Shown piece by piece: positions 32,875 to 41,736 of a stretch of 64,000 nt of DNA. The stretch is from Streptomyces sp. NBC_00539. Lineage in GTDB: Bacteria > Actinomycetota > Actinomycetes > Streptomycetales > Streptomycetaceae. The translations under genes and the position numbers were made by a program. The first letter of the stretch is position 1, and every line of letters begins with the position of its first letter. The DNA lies in the NCBI RefSeq assembly GCF_036346105.1, contig NZ_CP107811.1, positions 1,798,001 to 1,862,000 of the forward strand. Direction: 5' to 3'. The notes under the pieces are model-generated. The model searched no databases. It saw nothing but the letters and a program-made list of their open reading frames with translations, and was not told where the DNA came from.

Positions 32875-33798
32875 TCAGCCGATCTGGGAGAGCACCTGGG
32901 CGGAGATCAGCTCCAGGTGGTCGAGGTCGTGGAGGTCGAGAAGCTGGAGGTAGACGCGGGAGCAGCCGATGGCGCCGTACGCGCCGATCTTCTCGACCAC
33001 CTCGGCCGGGGAGCCGGCCAGGCCGTTGGCCTTGAGTTCGTCCACGTCCCGGCCGATGACGGCGGCCCGGCGGGCCACCTCGGCGTCGTCCTTGCCGACG
33101 CACACCACCAGGGCGTTGGAGTAGACGAGGTCCCCGGGCCCGCGGCCGGCTTCCCGGGCGGCCTCCCGGACCCGGCCGAACTGCCGCTCGCTGTCCGCGA
33201 TCGACGCGAACGGCATGTTGAACTCGTCCGCGTACCGGGCGGCGAGGCGCGGGGTGCGCTTCGCTCCGTGGCCGCCGATGAGGAGGGGCACCTTGGTCTG
33301 GGCGGGCTTGGGCAGCGCCGGGGAGTTCTCCAACTGGTAGTGGACGCCCTGGTAGTCGAAGGTGGCGCCGGGCTTGGTGGCCCACAGACCGGTGACGATG
33401 GCGAGCTGCTCCTCCAGCCTGGCCATCCGGTCCGCCGGGAAGGGGATCCCGTACGCCTTGTGCTCCTGCTCGAACCACCCGGCTCCGAGGCCGAGTTCGA
33501 TGCGGCCGCCGGACATCTGGTCGACCTGGGCCACCTGGATGGCGAGCACTCCGGGCAGCCGGAACGTGCCGGCTGTCATCAGCGTGCCCAGCCGGATCCG
33601 CTTGGTCTCGCGGGCCAGGCCGGCGAGGGTGATCCACGCGTCGGTGGGGCCGGGCAGGCCGTCGGTGGACCCCATGCTCACGTAGTGGTCCGACCGGAAG
33701 AATGCGTCGAAACCGAGCTCCTCCGTGGCCCGGGCGACCCTGAGGAGGGTTTCGTAGCCGGCGCCCTGCTGCGGCTCGGTGAAAATGCGAAGATCCAT
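32875..33798 (-). CDS. LLM class (F420- or FMN-dependent) oxidoreductase
   Basis: A 307-residue luciferase-like TIM-barrel protein with RATEELGFDAFFRSDHY, RIRLGTLMTAGTFRLPGVLA, GRIELGLGAGWFEQEH and PLLIGGHGAKRTPRLAARYADEFN motifs typical of F420-dependent actinobacterial members. The N-terminal MDLRIFTEPQQGA is also characteristic of that group. ATG at 33798 has AGGATAGGA upstream. It precedes the homocysteine methyltransferase gene by 16 bases. The substrate cannot be told. Confidence 0.88.
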   Translation of the reverse strand: MDLRIFTEPQQGAGYETLLRVARATEELGFDAFFRSDHYVSMGSTDGLPGPTDAWITLAGLARETKRIRLGTLMTAGTFRLPGVLAIQVAQVDQMSGGRIELGLGAGWFEQEHKAYGIPFPADRMARLEEQLAIVTGLWATKPGATFDYQGVHYQLENSPALPKPAQTKVPLLIGGHGAKRTPRLAARYADEFNMPFASIADSERQFGRVREAAREAGRGPGDLVYSNALVVCVGKDDAEVARRAAVIGRDVDELKANGLAGSPAEVVEKIGAYGAIGCSRVYLQLLDLHDLDHLELISAQVLSQIG

Positions 33799-34004
33799 GT
33801 TCCTATCCTGCCTCGGGCCCACCCCTGCGGGGTGAATCTCCGTCAACCGGACGGCCCGCGGCGCGCCGCGCCAGTGACCAGCGTGGAAGGTGGTCGTTGG
33901 CTCGGACGGAGCCGGACCGCCCGGCCCGCGTGCCGGCGGCTCCCGTCCGGTGCGTCCGTCCACCGCCCTTCCCTCGTGGAAGGGCCAGGGCCGAGGAGGC
34001 CGCC

Positions 34005-34346
34005 ATGTCCCACGAGGCCGTGCCGGAGACCCGCCACCAGAACCCGCAGAGCTACCAGTCCGGGCAGGCCGGGCAGGCCGGGCAGGCCGGGCAGGCCGGG
34101 CAGAACGGGCGCGCCGGTCGGGCGGCGCACGACGAGGCCCCCGCCCCGGCAGACGACCAGGACCGGCGGGAGTCCGCCGCGCCCGCCCCGGCAGGCGGCG
34201 CGCCGAAGGGGCTGCTCCAGCAGATGGAGGAGCTGATGGCGGCGCTGAACGCCGACCTGTCCCGGCTCGACGCCGACCTCCAGTCCTCCACGGACCGCAC
34301 GCCGCCGATCACCCCTCCGGCCCCGGGCGGCGCGGCACACAGCTGA
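34005..34346 (+). CDS. Small protein with Gly-Gln-Ala repeats
   Basis: A 113-residue protein. GAGGAGG lies five bases before the ATG at 34005. The chain starts with a His/Gln/Ser polar head, then a GQAGQAGQAGQAGQ repeat from a 9-bp DNA repeat (34062-34106), then an Ala/Pro/Asp linker. An amphipathic helix (GLLQQMEELMAALNADLSRL), probably coiled coil, follows before a Pro/Thr-rich tail. There is no signal peptide or cysteine. No family is recognised. Confidence 0.65.
   Translation: MSHEAVPETRHQNPQSYQSGQAGQAGQAGQAGQNGRAGRAAHDEAPAPADDQDRRESAAPAPAGGAPKGLLQQMEELMAALNADLSRLDADLQSSTDRTPPITPPAPGGAAHS
34062..34106. repeat. 9-bp tandem repeat, four exact copies and one degenerate
   Basis: GGGCAGGCC repeats at 34062, 34071, 34080 and 34089, followed by GGGCAGAAC. 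It encodes the GQA run of the small protein gene. Copy number is likely to vary between strains. Confidence 0.9.
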
Positions 34347-34504
34347 CACGGCGCAGGTCAGCGCGACGTAAGGCGGCGCCCCTTCCGGGCAGCGACGGCA
34401 CTCGTACCGGTCCGCCTGACCGGTACCGCCGGTCCGGCGCCGTGCCGGCGTGCCGGTGGCCCGCACCCTGCCACGTCGGGGACCGTAGGGCGCCGCCGGG
34501 CGCC

Positions 34505-34987
34505 TCAGGTCACGCCGGAGGCGGAGCCGCGCTCGCGCACACTGATGCGGCGCAGGAGGGCCCGTACCCGGTCGCTCGACTCGTCAGCCGCGTCGATCGA
34601 CTCTATGCACTGCCAGTACAGCGTCTCGTCGTCCGTGCCGCAGGCCACCCCGACCAGGGCTATGCCTACCTCGCCGAGCAGCGCCTGGAGTCCCAGCAAC
34701 GCCTGCCGCGGATCGGACACTTCGGTCAGCTGCGCGGCCCGCGGCGGATAGTCGGGCACGCTGACCTCGCCCACGGCTGCTCTGTCGAGCAACCCGCAGC
34801 CTCTGCCTCCCGCCTCACCCAGTCCCCGTGCCTCCGCTCTCAGCTCCGGCGGCCCGGTGACCGCCAGCCAGCTCCCTATCCCCTGCGTCAGCGCCTGCGC
34901 CTGCCAGGCCTCACCGACGATGTCCCACGCAGCCCCGCTCTGTGCCAGCGCGTGCCGGCCGGCCGCGATGAGCCGTACCGCATCCAT
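34505..34987 (-). CDS. Hypothetical protein conserved-type, mostly helical
   Basis: A 160-residue soluble protein. It begins MDAVRLIAAGRHALAQSGAAW, and continues with helical Ala/Leu-rich segments, a QALLGLQALLGEVGIALVGVA stretch, and ends with RVRALLRRISVRERG. There is no signal peptide or membrane segment. Streptomyces genomes carry proteins of this length and start that are classed as domains of unknown function. ATG at 34987 is chosen for GGGGGACGG upstream and because the preceding in-frame residues look unlike protein. No function is proposed. Confidence 0.7.
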   Translation of the reverse strand: MDAVRLIAAGRHALAQSGAAWDIVGEAWQAQALTQGIGSWLAVTGPPELRAEARGLGEAGGRGCGLLDRAAVGEVSVPDYPPRAAQLTEVSDPRQALLGLQALLGEVGIALVGVACGTDDETLYWQCIESIDAADESSDRVRALLRRISVRERGSASGVT

Positions 34988-35110
34988 ATGCCGTCCCCCG
35001 TCCGCACGACATCCCGCCGTTCCCTCACTACCCAGAGTGAGGGCAAGCAGCCAGTAAAGCCAGGGGTAATCGGAAATCTGTGGACACAAACAAGGTTGTG
35101 GCTGACGCCA

Positions 35111-35551
35111 TCACTCCGAAGAGTGACGATTCGGGCCGGAACCCCCCTTCGGGGGGAAGCGGAGTTCGTTCTTCTCGATCTTCGCGGCGAGCGCATCCAG
35201 CACGTCCACCCCGAGGACCTCGCAGAACTGCAGCAAGTACGCCAGCACATCGGCCACCTCATCGGCCACCCGGTGCGCGCTTTCGGGCCGTTCCATGACC
35301 TTCGCCGACTGTTCCGGCGTCAGCCACTGGAAGATCTCGACGAGTTCAGAGGCCTCCACGCTCAGGGCCACGGCCAGGTTCTTCGGGGTGTGGTACTCGG
35401 CCCAGTCGCGGGCGGCCGCGAAGTCGGCCAGTCGCCGCTGGAGCCGGTAGAGCCGTTCGTCCGCCTTTCCGCCGGCCGTGTCGTGCATGTCCTGCGCGTC
35501 CTGCGCGTCCCGGGTGCCGTGCGCGTCGTGTGCGTCGTGCGTGTCGCTCAT
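35111..35551 (-). CDS. MazG-like nucleotide pyrophosphohydrolase
   Basis: A 146-residue MazG/RS21-C6-type protein. After a His/Asp/Ala-rich leader (DAHDAHGTRDAQDAQDMHD) comes the catalytic fold: LAVALSVEASELVEIFQW with the first ExxE set, and HRVADEVADVLAYLLQFCEVLGV with the second ExxD set, which bind magnesium. Such enzymes hydrolyse non-canonical or damaged nucleoside triphosphates. Its start overlaps the stop of the ATPase gene by four bases (35548-35551). The leader has an odd repeated 6-9 bp composition. Confidence 0.87.
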   Translation of the reverse strand: MSDTHDAHDAHGTRDAQDAQDMHDTAGGKADERLYRLQRRLADFAAARDWAEYHTPKNLAVALSVEASELVEIFQWLTPEQSAKVMERPESAHRVADEVADVLAYLLQFCEVLGVDVLDALAAKIEKNELRFPPKGGSGPNRHSSE

Positions 35552-36819
35552 GGACCCAGGTCTACCACCGAGACGCCCGGCAGGACGCGGGCGGTTCCCG
35601 CCGTCTCCTCGCCGATCGCCCCGACCAGCCGGATGTGGCCGCGCGCGCAGGACATCAGGGCGAGGCGCAGCAGTTCGGCGCGCTGACGACCGTCCAGGCC
35701 CTGGTCGAAGCCGTCCGCGAGCACCGTGAGGGCCTGCTGCGCCGAGAGCAGTTCGGCGGCCGGGTCGACGGCCAGCACGCCCGGCCCCGTCAGCAGGACC
35801 AGCGCCAGGGCGAGGAAGCGGAGCTCGCCCGCTCCGAGGCGGCCCAGCTCCGTGGCCGGCGCGGCGGGGCCGCGGTCCAGCAGCGCCGCCACCGAGCCGT
35901 CGGGGTGCGGCCGTACGTCGAGCCCGGCCACCGGTCCCGCACAGCCGGTGCGGGCGGCTTCGGTGAGCAGCGCGTGGCGGGTGCCGCATTCGTGGCGGGT
36001 CCGGCGCAGTACGTCGGCCAGGTTCGCGCAGTCGACCCGCAGCCGCCCGGGTCCCGGCCGGACGGGTGCCCGCATCCGGTCCGGTCGGGGGTCGCAGGGG
36101 AACACCGAGCGCAGCGCGACCACCACCTGCTCGGCGGCGGCCAGCACGCGCCGTTGCCCGGCGGTGGCCCCGGCGACGCGCAGCGGGAGCAGGGCGGTGC
36201 CGAGCCGGTCGTCGGGGAGCGGGGCGCGGGTCATGCCGGTGGCTCCGCCGGTGAGCCAGGCCGCCTGGACGGAACGCCGGCCGGGGTCGCGCAGGGCGGT
36301 GGTGAGCAGGATCTCCCCGTCCAGGCTGAGCCGTTCGCCGACGAGGCGGAGCGCGGGCTCGGCCTGGACGGCGAGGTCGAGCCGGACCGGCCCGACGGGC
36401 CCGTCGACGGTGCAGCCGATCCGGAAGCCGCGCCGGCGTTCCGCGTCGGGCACGGCGCGTTCGGGCACCCGGGCGCGGGGATCGGGGAACGCCTCGGCCA
36501 GGGTGGCGCCGGAGGCGAGCTGGGACAGGGCCTCGTAGGCGGCCAGCACATGGGACTTGCCGCTGCCGCTGGGCCCGGTGAACAGCGTCACCGGCTCCAG
36601 GCGGAACACGGCCGACCGGTGCACCCCGAAGGCCGCCAGCCGTAACTCGGTCACGGAGGGCCGCTGATATCCCGCCCGCGCCGCGCCCCCTCCTCGGGGC
36701 CCCGCCTGCGGCCCGGGGCCGAGCCCCGCGGCCGGGCCGGCGGCCCGCACCGCGGGCGGCTGCGCGTCGTGTGCCGTGTCCCACTCACTGTCCGGCCGGG
36801 TGTCCAAGGTGGCGTCCAT
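35548..36819 (-). CDS. AAA/ABC-like ATPase of the RecF/SMC type (degenerate signature)
   Basis: A 423-residue P-loop ATPase. LTELRLAAFGVHRSAVF-type entry and P-loop TLFTGPSGSGKSHVL near residue 85-90 resemble RecF/SMC-like heads. The late region has LGRLGAGELRFLALALVLL as an ABC-like signature and VLAVDPAAELLSAQQ as a Walker B analogue with a shifted acidic residue. No transmembrane domain is present, so this is not a transporter. The ATG at 36819 is chosen; a GTG at 36843 is possible, and neither has a good ribosome-binding site. The gene is coupled to the MazG-like gene downstream. The pairing hints at a nucleotide-damage or DNA-maintenance role, but function is unknown. Confidence 0.7.
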   Translation of the reverse strand: MDATLDTRPDSEWDTAHDAQPPAVRAAGPAAGLGPGPQAGPRGGGAARAGYQRPSVTELRLAAFGVHRSAVFRLEPVTLFTGPSGSGKSHVLAAYEALSQLASGATLAEAFPDPRARVPERAVPDAERRRGFRIGCTVDGPVGPVRLDLAVQAEPALRLVGERLSLDGEILLTTALRDPGRRSVQAAWLTGGATGMTRAPLPDDRLGTALLPLRVAGATAGQRRVLAAAEQVVVALRSVFPCDPRPDRMRAPVRPGPGRLRVDCANLADVLRRTRHECGTRHALLTEAARTGCAGPVAGLDVRPHPDGSVAALLDRGPAAPATELGRLGAGELRFLALALVLLTGPGVLAVDPAAELLSAQQALTVLADGFDQGLDGRQRAELLRLALMSCARGHIRLVGAIGEETAGTARVLPGVSVVDLGP

Positions 36820-36886
36820 GCGCCGGACAGTACGGGCCGGCACGAACCGGGGCGCCCCGGCGAACCGTTCCGTCGCCGGGACCTTC

Positions 36887-37285
36887 CTACGATCGGGGGA
36901 CGGCCGCGGCCGCGATGCCCTCCACCTCGGTGCCGACCGGCGCCAGCAGGAACACGTTGCGGTCCACCCGGTGCATCCCGCTGCCCAGTCCGAAGACCAC
37001 GCCGCTGCTGAAGTCGAGGATCCGCTTCGCCACTTCGGTGTCCGCCCCCGTCAGGTCCAAGAGCACCGGGATCTGCGCGATCAGGTACTCCGCCACCTCA
37101 CGGGCGTCCGCGAAGATCTGGACCCGGATCACCACGAAGCGGCGCTGCTGCTCGGCCGCCGAAGTCCCCTGTCCCGCCGGGATCGTGCGGTGGTCCACCC
37201 GGGAAGGCCACTCGTTGCGACTGCGCAGGGGGACCACCTGCGCGAGTCCCTCCCACTGTTCGTCCGTGACGTCGTACCTGCTCAC
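36887..37285 (-). CDS. SepF-like cell division protein paralogue
   Basis: A 132-residue SepF-domain protein with the signature VAEYLIAQIPVLLDLTG, RILDFSSGVVFGLGSGMHRV and NVFLLAPVG. It lacks the N-terminal amphipathic membrane helix and long linker of the canonical SepF encoded in the division cluster. That fits the stand-alone SepF-like (Sfl) proteins that modulate FtsZ ring assembly in Streptomyces. GTG at 37285 is used because family members begin close to this YDVTDEQWEGL segment. It is divergent from the oxidoreductase gene. Confidence 0.85.
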   Translation of the reverse strand: MSRYDVTDEQWEGLAQVVPLRSRNEWPSRVDHRTIPAGQGTSAAEQQRRFVVIRVQIFADAREVAEYLIAQIPVLLDLTGADTEVAKRILDFSSGVVFGLGSGMHRVDRNVFLLAPVGTEVEGIAAAAVPRS

Positions 37286-37507
37286 CGGACCGCCTCGGCC
37301 GCGCGCTTCATGTGCATCCCGCCATCCTCTCGCGTTTCACCCGTTCAGCCCAACAGCGACACGACGCGCGCGGGGCCGGTCGGCCCGTGGGCCACCCCCG
37401 GGTTCGCGAGCGCATCCGGAACACCGGGATCCAGCCGAAAACAGACCAGAAACAGACCAATGCGGGGCTGCGGGAAACAGACTCCGCCCGGGTCCGTTGG
37501 GACGTAC

Positions 37508-38425
37508 ATGAAGGCAATCACATACAACGCGTACGGAACTCCCCCGGCCCTCTCGCTCGTCGACGTACCGCACCCCCGGGTCGGCCCCAGCGAGGTCCTC
37601 GTCCGGGTCAAGGCCGCCGGCGTCAACCCGGTGGACTGGAAGCTCGCCGCCGGTTTCCTCGACTCGACGCTCGAAGTCCGCTTCCCCGTCGTACCCGGCT
37701 GGGACGTCGCCGGGGTGGTCGAGGCGGTCGGCGACGACACCTTCGACTACGCCGTCGGCGACGAGGTGTACGGGTACGTCCGCAAGGAGTGGGTGGAGCT
37801 CGGCACTTACGCGGAGCTGGTCTCCGCCCCGGTGCGCACCATCGCCCACAAGCCCCGCAGCCTCGGCTTCGAGGAGGCCGCGGGCATACCGCTGGCCGGT
37901 CTCAGCGCCTACCAGTCGCTGACCCGCGTCGGAGCGAGCGCGGGCGAGACCGTCGTCATCCACTCGGCGGCGGGCGGCACCGGGTCCTTCGGCGTGCAGA
38001 TCGCGGTGGCGCTCGGCCTGCGCGTCATCGGCACGGCCGGTGCGCACAACCACGACTACCTGCGCTCGCTCGGCGCCGAGCCCGTGCTCTACGGCGAGGG
38101 GCTGGCGGACCGCATCCGGGAGCTGGCGCCCGAGGGCGTCGACGCCGGCCTCGACTTCTACGGGGACGGGATAGAGCTCCTCCAGTCACTGGTCACCAAG
38201 CGCGACCGGGTGGCCTCCCTGGCCGACCCGGACGGCGCCGCCAAGGGCGCGCACCGCCCGTGGACCCGGCCCGACACCGCAGACCTGGCCTTCCTGGCCG
38301 ACTTGGCCGACGCCGGGAAGTTGACGGTGAACGTGGCGCACGCCCTGCCGCTCGACGAGGCGGCCAGGGCGTGGGAGCTCAGTGCCACCGGCAAGATCCG
38401 GGGCAAGATCGTCCTCACCGTCTGA
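37508..38425 (+). CDS. NADP-dependent quinone-oxidoreductase-like protein (MDR superfamily)
   Basis: A 305-residue medium-chain dehydrogenase/reductase without the structural or catalytic zinc cysteines. It has the VKAAGVNPVDWKL substrate-domain motif, GDEVYGYV, and the nucleotide-binding VVIHSAAGGTGSFGVQIAVALG. ATG at 37508 matches the family's MKAITYNAYG beginning. It belongs to the quinone oxidoreductase/zeta-crystallin-like group that reduces quinones or enones with NADPH. It is alone, with 222 bases of intergenic DNA upstream shared with the SepF-like gene. Confidence 0.9.
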   Translation: MKAITYNAYGTPPALSLVDVPHPRVGPSEVLVRVKAAGVNPVDWKLAAGFLDSTLEVRFPVVPGWDVAGVVEAVGDDTFDYAVGDEVYGYVRKEWVELGTYAELVSAPVRTIAHKPRSLGFEEAAGIPLAGLSAYQSLTRVGASAGETVVIHSAAGGTGSFGVQIAVALGLRVIGTAGAHNHDYLRSLGAEPVLYGEGLADRIRELAPEGVDAGLDFYGDGIELLQSLVTKRDRVASLADPDGAAKGAHRPWTRPDTADLAFLADLADAGKLTVNVAHALPLDEAARAWELSATGKIRGKIVLTV

Positions 38426-38496
38426 GGGAAGGGACGGCCCCGGACCCACAGCGCCCAAGCGGTCCGCTCAGGCGCTGCGGGCGCGGGGCGGGTTGC

Positions 38497-39828
38497 TCAG
38501 GCGGGGGACCCGGCGTACCGGTTCGCCGGGCGGGGCAGGCCGTAGTTCTCGCGCAGCGTGCGGCCGGTGTACTCGGTGCGGAACAGACCGCGGCGCTGGA
38601 GGATCGGCACGACGTGGTCCACGAAGTCGGTCAGGCCGGTGGGCAGCACGGGCGCCATGACGTTGAAGCCGTCGGCGGCGCCCCGCGTGAACCACTCCTC
38701 CAGCTGGTCGGCGATCTGCTCCGGGGTGCCGGCGAAGACCCGGTGTCCGCGACCGGCGCCGAGGCGGGCGATCAGCTCGCGCAGGGTGAGTCCGTCGCGC
38801 CGGGCGAGTTCGGCGACGAGGGTGAACCGGCTCTTGTTGCCGTTGATGTCCCGTTCCTCGGGGAGTTCGGGCAGCGGACCGTCGAGGGGGAGACCCGTGA
38901 GGTCGGTACCCAGCATTCCGGAGAGCTGCGCGAGACCGTACTCGGGCACCTGGAGCTCGGTGAGCTGCTGCTCCAGGGCCTTGGCCTCGGCTTCGGTGGA
39001 ACCGATGACGGGCGCGATGCCGGGCAGGACCAGCAGGTCGCCCTCGGCGCGGCCGTACTTGGCGAGGCGGGACTTGAGGTCCTTGTAGAAGGTCTGGCCG
39101 TCGGCGAGGGTCTGCTGCGCGGTGAAGACTGCCTCGGCGTACTGCGCGGCGAACTCCTTGCCGTCCTCGGAGGAGCCGGCCTGCACGAGGAGCGGGTGCC
39201 CCTGGGGGGAACGCGGCACGTTGAGCGGCCCGGCGACGCCGAAGTACTCGCCGCGGTGGGCGGCGGGGTGCAGCTTGTCGGTGTCGGCGTAGACGCCGCG
39301 CTCCTTGTCGAGGACGATCGCGTCGTCCTCCCAGCTGTCCCAGAGCTTCGTGGCCACGTCGAGGAACTCGCGGGCGCGGTCGTAACGGAGGCGGTGCTCC
39401 AGGTGCTCGTCCCGGTTGAAGTTGCGGGCCTCGTCAACGGTGCCGGAGGTGACGATGTTCCAGCCGGCGCGGCCGTTGCTGATGTGGTCGAGGGAGGCGA
39501 ACTTGCGGGCGGTGTGGAAGGGCTCGTTGAAGGTCGTCGAGACGGTGGCGATCAGGCCGATGTGCTCGGTGACGGCGGCGATGGCGGAGAGCAGGGTGAG
39601 CGGCTCGAAGCCGCCGAGGGCGTTGTAGCGGGCCTTGCCCCACAGGGCGAGGCCGTCGGCGAAGAAGATCGAGTCGAGCCGGCCGCGCTCGGCTGTGCGG
39701 GCCAGTTCCTGGAAGTACCGCAGGTCGGTGACGCGCTCGGGGCTGCTGCCGGGGTGGCGCCAGGCGGCGTCGTGGTGGCCCGCGTTCATCAGGAACGCGT
39801 TGAGGTGAAGGGTCCGGGGTGCGGTCAT
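38497..39828 (-). CDS. FMN-dependent monooxygenase of the NtaA/SnaA/DszA/DmoA family
   Basis: A 443-residue LLM-type flavin monooxygenase with LNAFLMNAGHHDAAWRHP at the N-terminus, LDSIFFADGLALW, STTFNEPFHTARKFASLDH and GRAGWNIVTSGTVDEARNF motifs, and the C-terminal ADGFNVMAP. The family oxidises organosulfur compounds and aminopolycarboxylates with FMNH2. It is the last gene of the six-gene organosulfur operon and would use FMNH2 from the SsuE-like reductase encoded upstream. Likely a sulfone, dialkyl sulfide or sulfonate monooxygenase; the exact substrate is not deducible. Confidence 0.85.
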   Translation of the reverse strand: MTAPRTLHLNAFLMNAGHHDAAWRHPGSSPERVTDLRYFQELARTAERGRLDSIFFADGLALWGKARYNALGGFEPLTLLSAIAAVTEHIGLIATVSTTFNEPFHTARKFASLDHISNGRAGWNIVTSGTVDEARNFNRDEHLEHRLRYDRAREFLDVATKLWDSWEDDAIVLDKERGVYADTDKLHPAAHRGEYFGVAGPLNVPRSPQGHPLLVQAGSSEDGKEFAAQYAEAVFTAQQTLADGQTFYKDLKSRLAKYGRAEGDLLVLPGIAPVIGSTEAEAKALEQQLTELQVPEYGLAQLSGMLGTDLTGLPLDGPLPELPEERDINGNKSRFTLVAELARRDGLTLRELIARLGAGRGHRVFAGTPEQIADQLEEWFTRGAADGFNVMAPVLPTGLTDFVDHVVPILQRRGLFRTEYTGRTLRENYGLPRPANRYAGSPA

Positions 39829-39908
39829 GGTGTGGTCCTCGGGGTGGGTGCGGGGTGCTCTGCAAAGGGGCGGCTGCGGGCGGGGTGCCCGGGCCCGGCC
39901 CGTCGGGT

Positions 39909-40901
39909 TCAGGCCGGGACGCGCCAGAGACTGAGGCGGCGTTCGACCGTGACGAGGAGCTGGTTGAAGGCCACCCCGATCGCGGAGATCGTCACGATGC
40001 CCGCGTACATCTGGGGAATGGCGAAGTTGAACTGCGAGGCGTTGATCAGATAGCCCAGTCCCGCCTTGGCGCCGATCATCTCGGCGGCGACGAGGACCAG
40101 GATCGACACCGCGCCGGCCAGCCGGATGCCCGTGAAGATCGCGGGCACCGAGGCGGGCAGGATCACCTTCTGGAACAGCCTCGGGGTGGACAGGTCCATC
40201 GAGCGGGCCAGTTTCACCAGCGTCGGGTCGGCGTTGCCCACCGCGCTGATGGTGTTCAGCAGGATCGGCCAGACGCAGGCGTAGACGACGATCGACACCT
40301 TCGACGTCTCCCCGATGCCCAGCAACAGGACGAACACCGGCAGCAGCGCCAGGGCCGCCGTGTTGCGGAACACCTCCAGCAGCGGCCCGAGCAGGACGGC
40401 GACCGGCCGGTACCAGCCGATCAGCAGGCCGAGCGGGACGGCGACGACGACGGCGATGGCGAAGCCGCCGAACGAACGGGTGAGGCTGGCCCGGGTGTGT
40501 TCGGCGAGCTGTCCGTCGCCGAGCAGCTCCCACCAGGCGCGGGCCACTTCGCTGACCGGGGGCAGGAAGGTCGCGTCGACCAGGCCGAGCCGCGGCGCCG
40601 TCTCCCAGACGACGAGCAGGGCGATGATCGCCGCCGAGCGGAGCAGCCCGGCACCCAGCCGGCGCAGCGCCGACGCGCCGATGGCGGCGGCGCGGCCTGG
40701 CGGGCGGGCCGCGGCCCGGGCTGCGGGCGGCGCCGGACGCGGGGGGTTCCGTACCGCCCCGGTCGCGGTGGCAGGCGCGCCGGCGGCGGCGTGCACGGCG
40801 GTGGCGGGCACGGCGGCGGCAGGCGGCGCGACGGCCGCCGCGGGGGCGTCGTCAGCCGCCTCCGGCGCGACGAGGGCGGTGGTGTCGGTTCCGGCGCTCA
40901 T
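39909..40901 (-). CDS. ssuC: ABC transporter permease (sulfonate/nitrate/taurine type)
   Basis: A 330-residue permease. A long Ala/Pro-rich cytosolic leader (about 70 residues) precedes the six membrane segments of the SsuC/TauC family, with the EAA-like loop AVGNADPTLVKLARSMDLS followed by LFQKVILPASVPAIFTGIRLA. The start overlaps the stop of the ATPase gene by four bases (40898-40901). With the ATPase and binding protein it forms an importer for aliphatic sulfonates or similar compounds. The long leader is unusual compared with about 260-residue relatives. Confidence 0.88.
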   Translation of the reverse strand: MSAGTDTTALVAPEAADDAPAAAVAPPAAAVPATAVHAAAGAPATATGAVRNPPRPAPPAARAAARPPGRAAAIGASALRRLGAGLLRSAAIIALLVVWETAPRLGLVDATFLPPVSEVARAWWELLGDGQLAEHTRASLTRSFGGFAIAVVVAVPLGLLIGWYRPVAVLLGPLLEVFRNTAALALLPVFVLLLGIGETSKVSIVVYACVWPILLNTISAVGNADPTLVKLARSMDLSTPRLFQKVILPASVPAIFTGIRLAGAVSILVLVAAEMIGAKAGLGYLINASQFNFAIPQMYAGIVTISAIGVAFNQLLVTVERRLSLWRVPA

Positions 40902-41728
40902 ACGGTGGCCTCCTCCTTCTCCAGTTGCCGGGCGCGGACCACTTCGTCGTGGAGCAGCGCCCAGATCTCGTGGCGGTAGCGGGCGAACTCCGGGCTGGAG
41001 CGCAGGTCCTCGCCCGTCGCCCCGTCACCGCGGTCGCCGAACGACACCGGGACGACCGCCTTGACCCGCCCCGGGCGGGAGGTGATGACGGCGACCCGCT
41101 GACCGAGGTACACGGCCTCTTCGATGCCGTGCGTGATGAACACGATGGTTTTGCCGGTGCGCTGCCAGATGCGCCGCAGCTCGTCCTGGAGCGATTCGCG
41201 GGTCTGGGCGTCGAGGGCGGCGAACGGCTCGTCCATCAGCAGTACGTCCGGGTCGTAGGCGAGCGAGCGGGCGATGGCGACGCGCTGGCGCATGCCGCCG
41301 GACAGCTCGTGCGGATGCCGGTCCTCGAATCCGCTCAGGCCGACCAGGTCCAGGAACTCCCGCGCCCGGTCCCTGCGTTCACGACGGGGGACGCCCCGCG
41401 CCTCCAGGCCGAATTCGATGTTGCCGAGGGCGGTCCGCCAGGGCAGCAGCGCGTACTGCTGGAAGACGATGCCCCGGTCGAGCCCGGGCCCGGTGACGGG
41501 CTCGCCGTCGAGCAGGATCCGGCCGGAGGTGGGCCGGGTGAGACCGCCCAAGAGGTCCAGCAGGGTGGACTTGCCGCAGCCGCTGGGGCCGACGACCACG
41601 AGGAACTCGCCCGCCCGGATCTCCAGGTCGATGCCGTCGAGGGCGGTGAACTCCCCCTCGCCGTCCTCGCGCTTCTTCTCCTTGGTCGGGAAGGTCTTCG
41701 TCACGGAGTCGAACACGATCTTCGCCAT
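40898..41728 (-). CDS. ssuB: ABC transporter ATP-binding protein (sulfonate/nitrate/taurine type)
   Basis: A 276-residue ABC ATPase with Walker A GPSGCGKST, the Q-loop FQQYALLPW, signature LSGGMRQRVAIARSLA, Walker B VLLMDEPFAALD and the H-loop FITHGIEEAVYL. The LLPWRTALGN sequence is typical of the SsuB/TauB/NrtD group. It lies between the substrate-binding protein gene (8 bases upstream) and the permease gene, with which it overlaps by four bases. The protein would energise sulfonate uptake. Confidence 0.92.
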   Translation of the reverse strand: MAKIVFDSVTKTFPTKEKKREDGEGEFTALDGIDLEIRAGEFLVVVGPSGCGKSTLLDLLGGLTRPTSGRILLDGEPVTGPGLDRGIVFQQYALLPWRTALGNIEFGLEARGVPRRERRDRAREFLDLVGLSGFEDRHPHELSGGMRQRVAIARSLAYDPDVLLMDEPFAALDAQTRESLQDELRRIWQRTGKTIVFITHGIEEAVYLGQRVAVITSRPGRVKAVVPVSFGDRGDGATGEDLRSSPEFARYRHEIWALLHDEVVRARQLEKEEATV

Positions 41729-41736
41729 GGCGGCCG

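Noticed and set aside
37286-37507. A small gene between the SepF-like and oxidoreductase genes
   Set aside because: Open frames there lack a ribosome-binding site and protein-like composition; more likely a divergent promoter.
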